NCBI RefSeq assembly: GCF_000208745.1
Contig: NC_030856.1
Coordinates: 17,412,178-17,476,177 of the forward strand
Origin: Theobroma cacao
Taxonomy: Eukaryota > Streptophyta > Magnoliopsida > Malvales > Malvaceae
DNA: 64,000 nt
Direction of reading: 5' to 3'
Shown: positions 48,745 through 58,907 of the stretch, piece by piece
Layout of the letters: the number at the start of each line of letters is the position of its first letter
How positions within the stretch are numbered: position 1 is the first letter of the stretch
Position numbers and translations under genes: made by a program
Notes under the pieces: generated by a model
Seen by the model: only the letters and a program-made list of their open reading frames with translations
What the model was told of the DNA's origin: nothing
Database searches by the model: none

Positions 48745-49205
48745 AGTTTACAAATGATTCAAAATGCAGACATTGTTCTCGTTCACACATTGGTTGTTTG
48801 TTTTGACCTAGTCTTCCTCACATCTACCAGCTTTGTGCTTATCTAAGAAGTTTGCATTTGTAAGTCCTGAACAATTTTCTAAGTTGACCTTATTTTAACA
48901 ATGAACAAATATCCAGTTCTCTTTATTTATTCGGCCGGCCTCAAACCATTTAGTAGTTTAGGATTAGAAGGTGTACAAAAAATGGTGTCCGCTCATGGGT
49001 GCTAGAGCACAATAAGCAGTACGTAATCACAGACGTCAAAACATTTAGTAGTTTAGGATGAGCTCGTTTAGTTAATTTTGGTATTAAGTTTCGCCATCTA
49101 ATTTCTTGTTGGATTTATTATTTATTGGTCATTACATAGAGCTGTGACTCTCATTTTGATTTTTTTTTTTTGCATATGCAAAGATCTTAAGCTACATAAA
49201 ATGAT
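48745..49205. repeat. Direct repeat, copy 2, with a 77-bp filler insert
   Basis: Partner of 46926-47347. It contains an extra 77 bases (48965-49041) between two copies of CATTTAGTAGTTTAGGAT (48947-48964 and 49042-49059); copy 1 has this site once. Confidence 0.75.
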
Positions 49206-49570
49206 CATAGTATGGTAGTTTAAGCAGATCAGATCCATCTCAAACCCATATATAATTATTATATTTTCGTTCGTTTCTTTTTCATGCTTATGCAAAGAAG
49301 TTAATCCCATCTTAAGAGGGAAACAAATTAAGCTTGCTGACGCTTTTGGCTAAAAGGGGGTCAGCTGCCGCTCCTGGTTTAACAAGGTTGTAGGAGCTAG
49401 TTCCTCTTTCTGAGTTGGATTTAATTTTGATGCCTCTTTCTAAGTTGGATTTAATTTTGATGACTGATCTATGCTGCCTTAAAAAGTTAGGAAATTTGTT
49501 ATAGACTATCCTTGACATTGCTTTTCACATGAGTCATCTTTCCATGACTCTGCTGTTGACATGCATGTAT
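49206..49570. other. Intergenic DNA with a 29-30 bp tandem duplication
   Basis: CTCTTTCTRAGTTGGATTTA and its continuation ATTTTGATG occur twice in tandem at about 49404-49463. A - strand open frame over it (49312-49518) gives a repeated IKIKSN-x-ERG and a C-terminal PGAAADPLLAKSVSKLNLFPS-like string (first 20 residues quoted in part only). I cannot link it to a known protein. Confidence 0.4.
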
Positions 49571-50851
49571 AGTGGCAGATCCAGGATTTTATATCATAGG
49601 TGGCTAAAGAGCATTCATACAAGGTCACAAAACCGGTCAATGATTTGATTCGGAGCAAAAAATTAATCATTTTTTAAATAAATTAAATTATAACATGAAA
49701 TTTTATTAACAATTTATATAAATTTTCAATTTCATAAATATAAATAGATATAAAGCAAAAAGAAAAATTAATATTAGATTTTCATATTAGGCATCGTAAG
49801 TTGTACTCAACGTGCTTTCATACTTTCAAATTCATTAATAACTAAATCCGGTCAATGGTTTTAGTAATCACTTTGTACGTATTTAATTTGAAAAAGTAAG
49901 ATAAAATTATTGAAATTTTTTAAATATTTTAATCACATTCTTGTTCAGTTTTTCATGTTAACATATGACATATTGCATAAATGCTCAAATTGAATCACTA
50001 GATTGTAAAAAAAATCAAAGTAAAAAGTTTAATTCTTTAAGCAGTTAAGCAATGCATCTTGTACTCCATAGGACCATAATATGGTATATATATATTAATA
50101 TAAAATATTCTAGTAAAGTTACACAAAAAGAAATGAAAGGTTTTTGAGAAAAGTACATATTACATAAGTGCTTAAATCGCACCAACAGATTGAGAGAAAA
50201 ATTGATGTAAAAAATTATACTCCTTAGATAATTATACTCTTTAGGTAGTTAAGTCATGTATCTTTTACTCTATAGGAAAAAAAAGGGAAAGAAAAATAGT
50301 TCCAAAATTTAGGTAAAAAAGAAGGAAAAAAAAAGAAAAGAAAAATAATTCCAAATTTTAGGAAAAAAAGAAAAGAAATACTCTTTAGGCAATTATTCTT
50401 TGTAGGCAATTAAACCATGTATCTTTTACTCTATAGGGAAAAAAAGGAAAAGAAAAGTAATTCTAAATTTAGGCAAAATAGAAAAGGAAAACAATTCAAA
50501 AATTTAGGAAAAAAAGAAAAAAAATAATAAAAAAGGAAAAGAAAATAAATTCCAAAAGTTAGAGAAAAAGAAGCAAAAAGAGAAAAGAAAAATAATTCCA
50601 AGAAAAATAATTCCACAATTTAGGAGAAAAAAGAAAAAAATAATTTCAAAATTTGGACCTAGTAGGGGTTGAAGTTTGGCCTCCAAAAATTTAACTTAGA
50701 TGATTTACCAATATGCCAAAACAATTCATCTAATTTAAATAGGGGTTGAAAACTTATATATTTTTAATTTTATACCCATAAAAATAAAAAAAATTAAAAA
50801 CTAAGGGTGGCAGCGGTCGCCAACCCCATCCCCTTTTCTACCTCCGTCACT
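49571..50851. mobile_element. hAT-like non-autonomous element (tentative)
   Basis: The left end AGTGGCAGATCCAGGA and the right end, read inward, AGTGACGGAGGTAGAA form short imperfect inverted ends like the AGTGGCGGAGCCAGGA ends common in plant hAT-type elements. The sequence just inside the right end (GCAGCGGTCGCCAACCCCATCC) is GC-rich against AT-rich surroundings. The flanking 8-mers (GCATGTAT and GCATAACA) match only in the first four bases, so the TSD is not established. No transposase frame. Confidence 0.5.
50275..50660. repeat. Purine-rich degenerate tandem array
   Basis: Variants of GGAAAAGAAAAATAATTCCAAA and TTTAGGAAAAAAAG repeat about every 50-60 bases, with a longer-range repeat of CTCTTTAGGCAATTA/CATGTATCTTTTACTCTATAGG upstream. 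Low complexity; the open frames across it are compositional. Confidence 0.75.
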
Positions 50852-51084
50852 GCATAACATGATAAATAAAATTAATTAATGATAATTAGTCAATTGTTAG
50901 TTATAAAAGTATATTTGATCCCAAATAAAAGTATAAAGACTTAATTTAATATAATAAAATAATTTAAAAAGTTTTAAAATAATTCAGAGATATTTTATAA
51001 TATTTTGCTGTTTTTTTATATGTTTCACAATTATGTTTTATACGAAGAAAGGAGCCAGGATCCACACCAATGTTTCTGTGAAGC

Positions 51085-51250
51085 TCTCTTATTTGGCTTA
51101 CGGGATGGAGATACGAAGCTAATCTTAAAAATTAATCAAGTTGCCCTAATATATACCAAGTAGAAAACAATAAAAAAAGACTAGATATTTAATCAAGTCA
51201 AGTAGTCAACCACAGAAAAATATTGGTTCACACACTGAAAACAAAGAGCA
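51085..51250 (-). repeat. Inverted copy of the Ubl gene's 3' flank
   Basis: ATACGAAGCTAATCTTAAAA and the following ATTAATCAAGTTGCCCTAA, AATCAAGTCAAGTAGTCAACC and GAAAAATATTGG match, in reverse complement, 54845-55000 just downstream of the Ubl exon. About 80% alike by eye. No Ubl coding sequence accompanies this copy. Confidence 0.75.
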
Positions 51251-51559
51251 TCTTTCTAATGTAATTTTTTATAAAGAATGTGCTGGCATATACGGAGATT
51301 CATTAGGTTTTGAGTTAAACAAAGGAGGTACAATTCTCTCTTATATCATAAATGATGCATGTTTTCCCATTTTATTTTCAAGACATAATTTAAAACCTTA
51401 AAGACTGATTCTCAAATGAACTCCAATAATCATGTAAATGTTCTGTTGGATATTTAACTATGCAATTGTTATGGCATTCTCTGCTTAAAAGATTTATTGA
51501 ACTCTGGTTCTTTGATTTTTTTCCCCTCCTCATCTTTAAGGGTTTTGCATATAAAAGAT

Positions 51560-51815
51560 TTCACTTAGCTTTCATGATTGCAAGGCTGTACGTATATTTT
51601 ATTTTGTTTGCATCAATATTATTTATTTATTAGTTTGAAATAGAGATGTCCATAGGTCAAGTTTAGTTTACATCTCTAAAATCTAACTGTAGATTCCAAC
51701 CTGACTCAGCCAACCATCTCTAAAATCTAAATATTTAAAAATTTTATAATAATATTTTATTACTTAATAATATTTATTAAAATTAAAATTAAATAAAAAA
51801 TTACTTATTAATGTT
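51560..51815. repeat. Direct repeat copy 1 (partner 55115-55400)
   Basis: Shares TTTCATGATTGCAAGGCTGT, CATCAATATTATTTATTTA, GAAATAGAGATGTCCATAGG and the following AT-rich text with 55115-55400 in the same direction. Both lie near Ubl-flank sequence, so they are likely part of one duplicated block. Confidence 0.7.
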
Positions 51816-52690
51816 TCAATTGTAACAATTAAATGTCAAACATTTTGGTTTCTTACAATAAAGGGCTAAGGTAAGAGGTGTCTGGCGCGTGTAGAACACA
51901 CGTATGATGTGGACATTGACATTTTTTAACATGACATGACATGTAACAACTTTTTCATCATAGTTTATACCAACCAAATTTTCAACATAACGTATAACAA
52001 CTAAATCTTTAATATAACGTGGTACATGCTTTAGCCACCTGTCAACCTAGTCCTTATTTGAAGGAATCGAAAACATTTAACCCTTAATTGTCATAATTAA
52101 AACATTTGGCCCGTAATTGAAACACTATCCAAACGTTTAGCCCCAATTTAAGTATTTAGCCTATTTTTATCTATTATACTAACAGTAGAGCTAAAATTGC
52201 TAAAACTTACATTATATTTGCTATGTATCTATTTAATTAATTATGTTAGTTGATTTTTTTATTTATAATTAAATCAAAGAATTATTTATATATATATAAA
52301 CCCCGGACGTGAAGATTTTGAACCATTTGAAAGAGTTTTGAGAGTTTTCACATGTCCATTAAGCTATATTAAAACATGCATGACAAGCATATAAATAATT
52401 TTACTATTAGGGTGATAATCATGAAAGGGACAAATAATCAACTGAATCATGGAATATCGAGTTTTAATCATTACAATATATCGTGGAAGCACATATATTT
52501 ACCATTTATTTGTCATCTTGTTGTTGAATTTTTGGTTCACGTACAGCCTTGAATCTATCATCATAATTTGGTTCACATATATTATTCATTTTGTTAGTAA
52601 ACGAACATATCATCATAATTTAGTTAGTGCATGAATCTAAAGATCATTTTATTTTTCTAATCACGTGAGAGAATTTTGAGCCCTTCCCCC
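51816..52690. other. Region upstream of the putative Ubl gene, no gene seen
   Basis: AT-rich. About 51930-52025 contains an inverted patch of the MULE array motif. Otherwise nothing recognised. Confidence 0.45.
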
Positions 52691-52694
52691 CTCT

Positions 52695-52700
52695 TATAAA
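52695..52700 (+). promoter_or_regulatory. Candidate TATA box of the Ubl gene
   Basis: TATAAA in the context CCCCTCTTATAAATTATGCACC, 52 bases before the ATG at 52752, a spacing that leaves room for a short 5' leader. Prediction only. Confidence 0.45.
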
Positions 52701-52751
52701 TTATGCACCTTCATTACAAGAAACACAGCCGATACGGTAGACTCTGGGCAC

Positions 52752-52862
52752 ATGATGGCAACTCGACAGGATATAGCGGGAAAGCGTAGAAAAGATGAAC
52801 CTAAGGAAGATTCCTTTCTCTATCCTTTACGGTTTTCTTTTTGCGTTTCAAAAGACAAAACT
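52752..52862 (+). CDS. Possible first exon of the Ubl gene (tentative)
   Basis: ATG at 52752 opens a frame beginning MMATRQDIAGKRRKDEPKED, charged and hydrophilic, plausible as the N-terminal tail of a small soluble protein. Two in-phase GT sites could end the exon in phase 0 and join the acceptor at 54410-54411: after 52862 (ACT/GTGGCC) or after 52898 (AGG/GTTTTC). Beyond that the frame turns into a Phe/Leu-rich run (52870-52930) that looks like T-rich intron. The link to the 54412 exon rests on position, phase and the upstream TATA box. No homologue of this exon is recognised. Confidence 0.35.
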
Positions 52863-53071
52863 GTGGCCATGTTTTTCCCCTTTTTCTTCAGCTTGAGGGT
52901 TTTCCTTTTTGTTTTAATTTTGTTATCCATTGCTCGAGTTAATGTAAAGATTTTAAAATTAAATTCTTTTGAATTTCCTTTTTTAAACCATTCTTACGTT
53001 GTTTGTTTAAAGGAAAAGATTTCAATTGCGTAGCTTGTGTATCTGTTTGTATAAGTCATTATGCTTTTAGG

Positions 53072-53114
<43 letters not shown>

Positions 53115-54244
53115 TATGTAATTAGGTTTTTGACTCAACTACATACAAAGTTCATTTCTCCTCTTAAATAATTTAATTTACTTATGTAAAAATCAATTTG
53201 AAAAAAGAATCGTGTGTGTCGAGTCAAAACTTTTTCAAAAACATTCGAAATTAACTAATCACCAATTCCTCTTCAATTTCCATTAGAATTTATTCTAGTA
53301 TACTTTTTATAGGTTGTTTTCTTAACAATTTAAATTATTTGAAATACCAATATTTATTTTTTGAAAGACAAATTTATTGATGAAGTCTCTTAAAGAGAAA
53401 ATACCAATATTTATTGTATCAATTTTAATTTGTATAACTTGTTACTCCTATATTAAAGCTCTTAACTTAAACTTGTGTAAAAATTAACATGCAGTTTAAA
53501 CTTTTAATATGCTACAGCATCACAAACACGAACTTTTATGTTCAGCTCAAATAATTATTTTTTTTAAGTTATGTTTTTTTTTTTTATAATTTTATGCTTA
53601 TTGTATTAAATTACTTGATATATTGGATATGGATTCATTGTTTAGTATAAAAAAAAAATTAAACACTTAATTTTATATAAGATTTTCGCCCATTAACTGA
53701 AAACTCTAGCTCTACTTGTTCACGTCGAAATTGCACCTGAGGTTGTCCTTTACACTTTCTTTGACTTTCCCTTGGTATGAAAGCAATTACAGAGTATGTA
53801 ATCTTGATTTCCAGCTTGTAACCCTTTCTGGTCTTTGCAAATTATAATTGACTAATAATAAACATAAATATAAAGGAAAAAAAAGATGATAAGGAAAACA
53901 CATAGTAATTAAGATAATTAGTCATTTAGCTATGTGACCACACAACACAGATATTAGTGCTTAAGCATTTAACATGGTTAGTGCGCATAAAATCAATGCA
54001 TGGCACACTTTCAACTGCAAACCAGTATGTAGTTTCCTGTCGCTAGTGGCTTGACTTCATTACAGAGTAAACTAAAAGGCAAAATGCTATTGAGTAATTT
54101 AAGTAGTAATCTAGAGATATCATAAGCGGGGCAATAATGGCTGCCAACATTAATCCAAAACATTATCTTAACATAAGAAAACGACATTACAGAGAGATGT
54201 GATATTGTATGAGCTGAAGCAATGGTGAAGGAAAATGCATGTGN

Positions 54245-54282
<38 letters not shown>

Positions 54283-54411
54283 CTAATCGTTTTATGTCCT
54301 GGTGCATTGATACTTGCATATACAAGTTCATTAGCCGCTCTTTTTCGTTATCCAATCTGTAACTATACTACCATTTCTAAAATGCTGAATTTGTATTTTA
54401 ACGTTTAACAG
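52863..54411 (+). other. Putative intron of the Ubl gene
   Basis: T-rich and AT-rich, with (TA)n runs at 53074-53110 and 54246-54280 and an N at 54244. Ends TTGTATTTTAACGTTTAACAG, a pyrimidine-rich 3' splice site with the AG at 54410-54411. Contains no transposon protein remnants. Confidence 0.4.
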
Positions 54412-54651
54412 GATATACAAGTCTTTATTGTTCTCCAATGTAACGATGGGACATCATCAGAGCGCGAACTGTTCGTATCTGTTAATGAAACCATTCAACA
54501 ACTCAAACAAAAAGTGTACACAGCATTGTCCTATGAAGTAGAAAGACAAGATCTTTCCTACAACGGAGAATGGTTACAAGATAATAGGACAATTAATCAG
54601 TGTAGAATTGGTAACGGGGCTAAAATCATTCTGACACTGAAAACACCTTAA
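54412..54651 (+). CDS. Ubiquitin-like domain protein, last exon
   Basis: Starting after a good splice acceptor, frame 54412 encodes 79 residues and a TAA. The ubiquitin fold is clear: IQVFIVLQCNDG (strands 1-2, compare MQIFVKTLTGK), VSVNETIQQLKQKV (helix, compare VEPSDTIENVKAKI), RQDLSYNGEWLQDNRTINQC (compare [20 protein letters not shown]) and IGNGAKIILTL (last strand). It ends KTP, so there is no C-terminal Gly-Gly and it cannot be conjugated like ubiquitin; it would act as an integral or stand-alone Ubl module. No methionine starts the domain, so at least one upstream exon is needed. There are no stops or frameshifts. A broken paralogue lies at 4499-4672. Confidence 0.82.
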   Translation, partial: DIQVFIVLQCNDGTSSERELFVSVNETIQQLKQKVYTALSYEVERQDLSYNGEWLQDNRTINQCRIGNGAKIILTLKTP

Positions 54652-55114
54652 TAATCCTCTTTGGGAAATTGGTGTTAAAGTACGACTTTCCTGAATTAAC
54701 TTAATTCCTGAATTATTTCTCTAGACTTGTGAATTACAGCATACAACTTTCTGCAGTAAAAACTCATATAAACGACAGCTATAAAGGCAAAGCATGCGTG
54801 GGTTCGAAAACCTGAAGGCCTTGATGAAAATAGGAGTTATCATCAATATTTTTCTTATGGTTGAATACTTGACTTGATTAATTTTTAGTCTTTTTATAAC
54901 GTGTCCAAGTTCTTAGGCAATCCTGATTAATGTTTTCTATTTCGAATTAGGGCAACTTGACTAATTTTTAAGATTAGCTTCGTATCACCATCCAACAACC
55001 CAAATAGCCCAATAGAATGAGGCAAATAAGTCCTTTCCTCGCATATTTAAAACAAAAAGAAAGAAACAGAAATATGGTATAAACAAAACGGAGTGAAGAG
55101 AGTTAGCTCATCTA
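54652..55114 (+). other. 3' flank of the Ubl gene
   Basis: 54770-54865 matches 4915-5000 downstream of the broken Ubl copy (landmarks GCTATAAAGGCAAAGCA, AACCTGAAGGCC, ATCAATATTTTT). 54845-55000 matches 51085-51250 in reverse. No clear polyadenylation signal stands out. Confidence 0.6.
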
Positions 55115-55400
55115 AAAGTGATATATTTGGCTTTCATGAGTGCAAGGCTGTTTATTTTATTTTGTTTACATCAATATTATTTATTTAATGGTTTGAAATA
55201 GAGGTGTCCATAGGTTAGGATTAGTTGACATCTCTAAAACATAAGCTAGGTTCGAGCTCGACTCTACCAACTCACTTAAATTATATTTACTATTAAAATA
55301 TTTAAAAATTCTATAATAATATTTAATATTTATAAATATGGTTAAAATTAAATTAAATAAAAATTATTTATTTATTAATATAATAATATCCCGAGTTAGA
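55115..55400. repeat. Direct repeat copy 2 (partner 51560-51815)
   Basis: See the partner entry: the phrase GGCTTTCATGAGTGCAAGGC and the AT-rich tail (AAATATTTAAAAATTCTATA) are shared. Confidence 0.7.
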
Positions 55401-55529
55401 TCCAAATTTACAAATCATATCTAAATTCAACCCGAATCAAATTGAGCACAATCACCTGGTTTAGTAGCTTGGCCAATGATGACCTCTACTTTAAAATAGC
55501 ACATTTAATTTGTATATTAAGGGGAAGCA

Positions 55530-55909
55530 TGATAACTTTATTTTATAAAGTTATTTGATCACAATTTTATGTGTATTTTGTCTAAGTTCTTAAGACTTAG
55601 TTTAAGTATTAGTTATTTTTAGTCATTGATTTTATTTAAGTTAATTATATTGGGTTCAACTGTTTTAAGTTACTTTATGCTATTTACTCTAAGTTTAATT
55701 ATTATTTAAGTTAGTTTGTTCCTTTTGTAGTTGTGCTATGAAAAGGGTGAAGATGAACGCATTCAAGGTGTAGACTTCCATTGCATATGTTCCAGTATTT
55801 GAAGCATATTTTTTACTACATAAGTCCAATTGATGTGATGCTTGAACCATTGGAAAGCTAAGAGGCAAAGCTACAGCTTTCATGTTTACCACTTTTCTTA
55901 GTTCACCAC
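55530..55909 (+). repeat. Truncated LTR related to element Z
   Basis: Starts TGATAACTTTATTTTATAAA and follows the same course as 40532-40900 (TTTTGTAG..., CATATGTTCCAGTATTTG against CATATGCTTCAGTATTGT, CATTGGAAAGCTAAGAGGCAA). Cut at 55909 by a gypsy LTR fragment. Confidence 0.7.
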
Positions 55910-56900
55910 TGTCACATCCTATTTCCTGGAGGGATTGTGACTAGTGCATAGACCTATAAGGGTATGGCCTGTTAGGCCTAAACAAGCCTCTTAACCTCAT
56001 TCAATCATCAATCACATATAAGCATAGATAAACGTCAACATAAGCATCCATTCATAGGCGTAAGTACACGATAAAGGAGTTCTCAACATAACAGGTGTAC
56101 ACGTTTTTCATTCATAAAATATGTACCTAGTATAATTAATATAAAATCTGTAATGGCACCCCAAGTGCTCATATAGGCTTACAGGCCATCATTTACACTA
56201 TTCTCATAATCTCATGAAAATAATTTGCTATTCGAAGGCTCAACATTTTGAATATCAACAAGTATATAAAGAAACTTAAATAGAAAGACCGACTCATCAA
56301 GCGAAACATGACTCGACTCCCTAAGCTTCAAGAGGTTGCTATGCCACCTACCAAAGGAAGAATGAATCACGTTTCTGTGACATTGGTACTGAACAACTAT
56401 CCCTGGTTTGGAACAAAATAGGAAAAACTAACAGGTGAGTCACAAAGATTCCGTGAGTAGATATGAGAAGGGGACAAGCTATGGGAATAGAGTATTTCGT
56501 AAACATGCACTTATAATCTCATGCCATTCATAAACCATTTAATCAGAAAGTTCATGAAACATGGTCTTTAAACACATTTTAAATAGCATTTGCTTGGAAA
56601 GCAAGTTTACTTAACCTTTAGAAATCTTTTCGCCTTTGAAAAACCTTTAATCAAGTATAAGCACTCAACTTTATACCTCATTATCAATAGATAAATCGTA
56701 TTTATCGATAGATGGGACATAGAATGCTTAGCGTAGCATTCTGTCTGTTATCTATCGATAGATAACCTTTGAAATTTTATTTTTTGGGTAAAATTCTACA
56801 TTTTTGCCAAACCAAAAGTCATCTTACCTCTTTGGGACTGTTTTTTTTTTTAAGGCTAAGTTCTGCTTATTTAAACCTGCATTCATGCCATAGTGGAGTA
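55910..56900 (-). repeat. Truncated chromovirus LTR (related to 1957-4498)
   Basis: On the + strand it begins TGTCACATCC, the reverse complement of an LTR end like that at 4498. It shares AGGCCTAARCAAGCCTCTT and later CACCTACCAA and GTGAGTNNAC-type phrases with the reversed left LTR. The other end is missing. Contains a striking hairpin at 56703-56760. Confidence 0.65.
56703..56760. repeat. Nested inverted repeat (hairpin)
   Basis: Outer arms TATCGATAGAT (56703-56713) and ATCTATCGATA (56750-56760) are perfect complements, as are inner arms AGAATGCT (56721-56728) and AGCATTCT (56735-56742), with a 6-base loop. The TATCGATA core is itself a palindrome. Confidence 0.85.
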
Positions 56901-57036
56901 TAACACCATGACAAGGTAAAATTTTTTTTTAGCTCTTAAAAATAAAGTGTTTTTGGAAATAACCCTCCAGATAATTTTAGTTGTTTTTAGCCAAGAGAAG
57001 ATATTTTGGGACAAAATGCCCTTAATGAGACATCTT

Positions 57037-58110
57037 TGTTGGTTCTGATAATATGTGCTAGAGGGGGGGTGAATAGCACAAATTGGCTCTTAACAATATT
57101 GGAAACTGATTTTCAGAACTTAAGAAAATAAAAACAGAGTATAAGATGCACAACAATTTAGAGTGGTTCGGTTCTAGACCTACATCCACTACCTTGATTA
57201 TCCAACCAAGGATTTTCCCACAAATTCACTAAACACCGGTGAAATTCACAAGCTTTCACCAAGCTTTATAATGGCTTTTACCAGGCTTAGCCAAAACCTT
57301 TTTACTCTAGTTTTTCACGGGCTTAACTAAAACCTAAAGAGGTTTTCCAAGGCTCAACCACAACCTTCAACAATCAAGCTCTCCCAAGCTTGAACAGCCT
57401 CTTAGAGTGACTCCCTCACTCTAAGAATACAAGAAAAGTAGTAAAAGAAGGTACCTATGATCATTGGTTGATTTGAGTGGTACAAGATTGAGTGCTAAAT
57501 ACAAATGCAAGAGTAGGCGTTTAAGTGTAGACAAGTGCAGTGAATCTTTTTTGGTTTTTTAACTTTCTATAGCTCAAATCTCATTCAAGGCTTCTAAAAA
57601 ACTTGTTTCTAATTGTTGGAAGACCCTTTTATACTTAGAGATGCAACTCTGATGGCAGTTTGACAGTTTATGGCCGTTGGAAATAGTTGAGGATAAGTTC
57701 TAGACGTTAATCTGTCTTGTAGTGCTCTGGTTCAAATTGCAAACAGAGAGCTCTTAGTCGACTGATTTAGTTGACTAAGTTGGTTCTGTTTCAGGTTGCA
57801 GATTCTGGCAAAGAGTAGTTAGTCGACTGACTTGATCGACTAAGTTGATTCTGTTTCTCAAACTCTTCAACCCGTCATTCGTCCAATTTGAAACTTGGTC
57901 AACCAATATTCTTTCTTGTTTCACCAATAGGCTTCCTCCTTGTTAGATAGTTACATCTTGTTGTTTTTATTCCTCTTTTTCTTTTGATATACTCTTTGAC
58001 GAGTTAAATGATTAATTTCATATATTAATTTTCCTGCACACTCAAGTAAAGGCATTAGACACAAATGAATGGGAATGTTTTATTATCATCAAAAACTAAT
58101 GGAGCCAACA
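57037..58110 (-). repeat. 3' LTR of SIRE-type element W (1074 bp)
   Basis: On the + strand TGTTGGTTCTG ... GGAGCCAACA. Alignable over its whole length with the solo LTR 12722-13811. Carries LTR dyads such as TTAGTCGACTGACTTGATCG followed by ACTAAG near 57820-57845. Confidence 0.92.
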
Positions 58111-58133
58111 ATCTCCCCCTTTTTGATGATGAC
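58111..58133 (-). promoter_or_regulatory. Polypurine tract of element W
   Basis: On the - strand CATCATCAAAAAGGGGGAGAT abuts the LTR start. Diagnostic for SIRE-type copia elements. Confidence 0.9.
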
Positions 58134-58907
58134 AAAACATTCCTTGATTGACAGCATAGTGTCCTTTTAGTCTTTTTAGTTTTCTGTAAAAAATGAGGAT
58201 TGCTCCCCCTAAGTATATGCTCCCCCTAAGTATGTGCATATTTTGCTTACTTTATTCCATCAAATTTTATTTTTGTCATATAGAAAATGACATTGTACAT
58301 ATGTGCAGCAATATGGAGTGATTTGCAGCAAGTAAGTATTAGCATATCATCATTAAACTTTCAGCAGTAAGTGTTGATAGATTTTCATAAATGTTCCAGC
58401 AGCAGTCAACAGTTTATTGATTTCAGATTTTGTCTACATCATTCATGTTTCAATTGATATACTATGCACCCCATCTATATCTATTTACAAACAGAAATCA
58501 TTCATAATGCCATAACAAAAATCATTTATCAGCATCAATATTAGCATAGCATCAACAGATTTTGTTCATGACAGTAAAAATAGCGAAATATCAGCAGACT
58601 TCAATTTGTAGCAGTTAAGTAACATAGTCATATCAACATTCATATTTCACATACAACCACATAAACAACAAAATTAAAATTGAGTGTTCAAGTGCCACCA
58701 TGGCACAAATAGCAATTAATAAAAAGTATTTCGAAATTGCCCTTGGACAATTTTGCTTCCTATCTCCTATTTTTCTAAGTTCCTGCTCCTGATTCTACTT
58801 TCTTTTCTTTCCTAGGTTCTTGGTTCCTCCACCCTAACATTGTTTTTTTAATTCTTGCACCCATTCTCTAGTTTTTGCACCCATTCTACTCCCTTTTTTT
58901 ATCAACA
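58134..58907 (-). other. 3' non-coding internal region of element W
   Basis: AT-rich with recurring CAGCAG/TTCAGCAG phrases (58300-58620) and GCTCCCCCTAAGTATATGCTCCCCC-type CT-rich repeats near 58205 (a second purine-rich tract on the - strand). No coding match. Confidence 0.6.

Noticed and set aside
50431..50686. Phe-rich - strand open frames resembling membrane segments
   Set aside because: Translation of an A/G-rich tandem array; composition only.
52449..52634. 61-residue frame rich in Ile/Tyr/Phe upstream of the Ubl gene
   Set aside because: AT-rich composition, no domain, and it ends before the candidate TATA box.
54790..54820. GGTTCGAAAACC, tRNA T-arm or B-box-like motif
   Set aside because: No matching acceptor, D or anticodon arms around it. 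It is part of the duplicated Ubl 3' flank.
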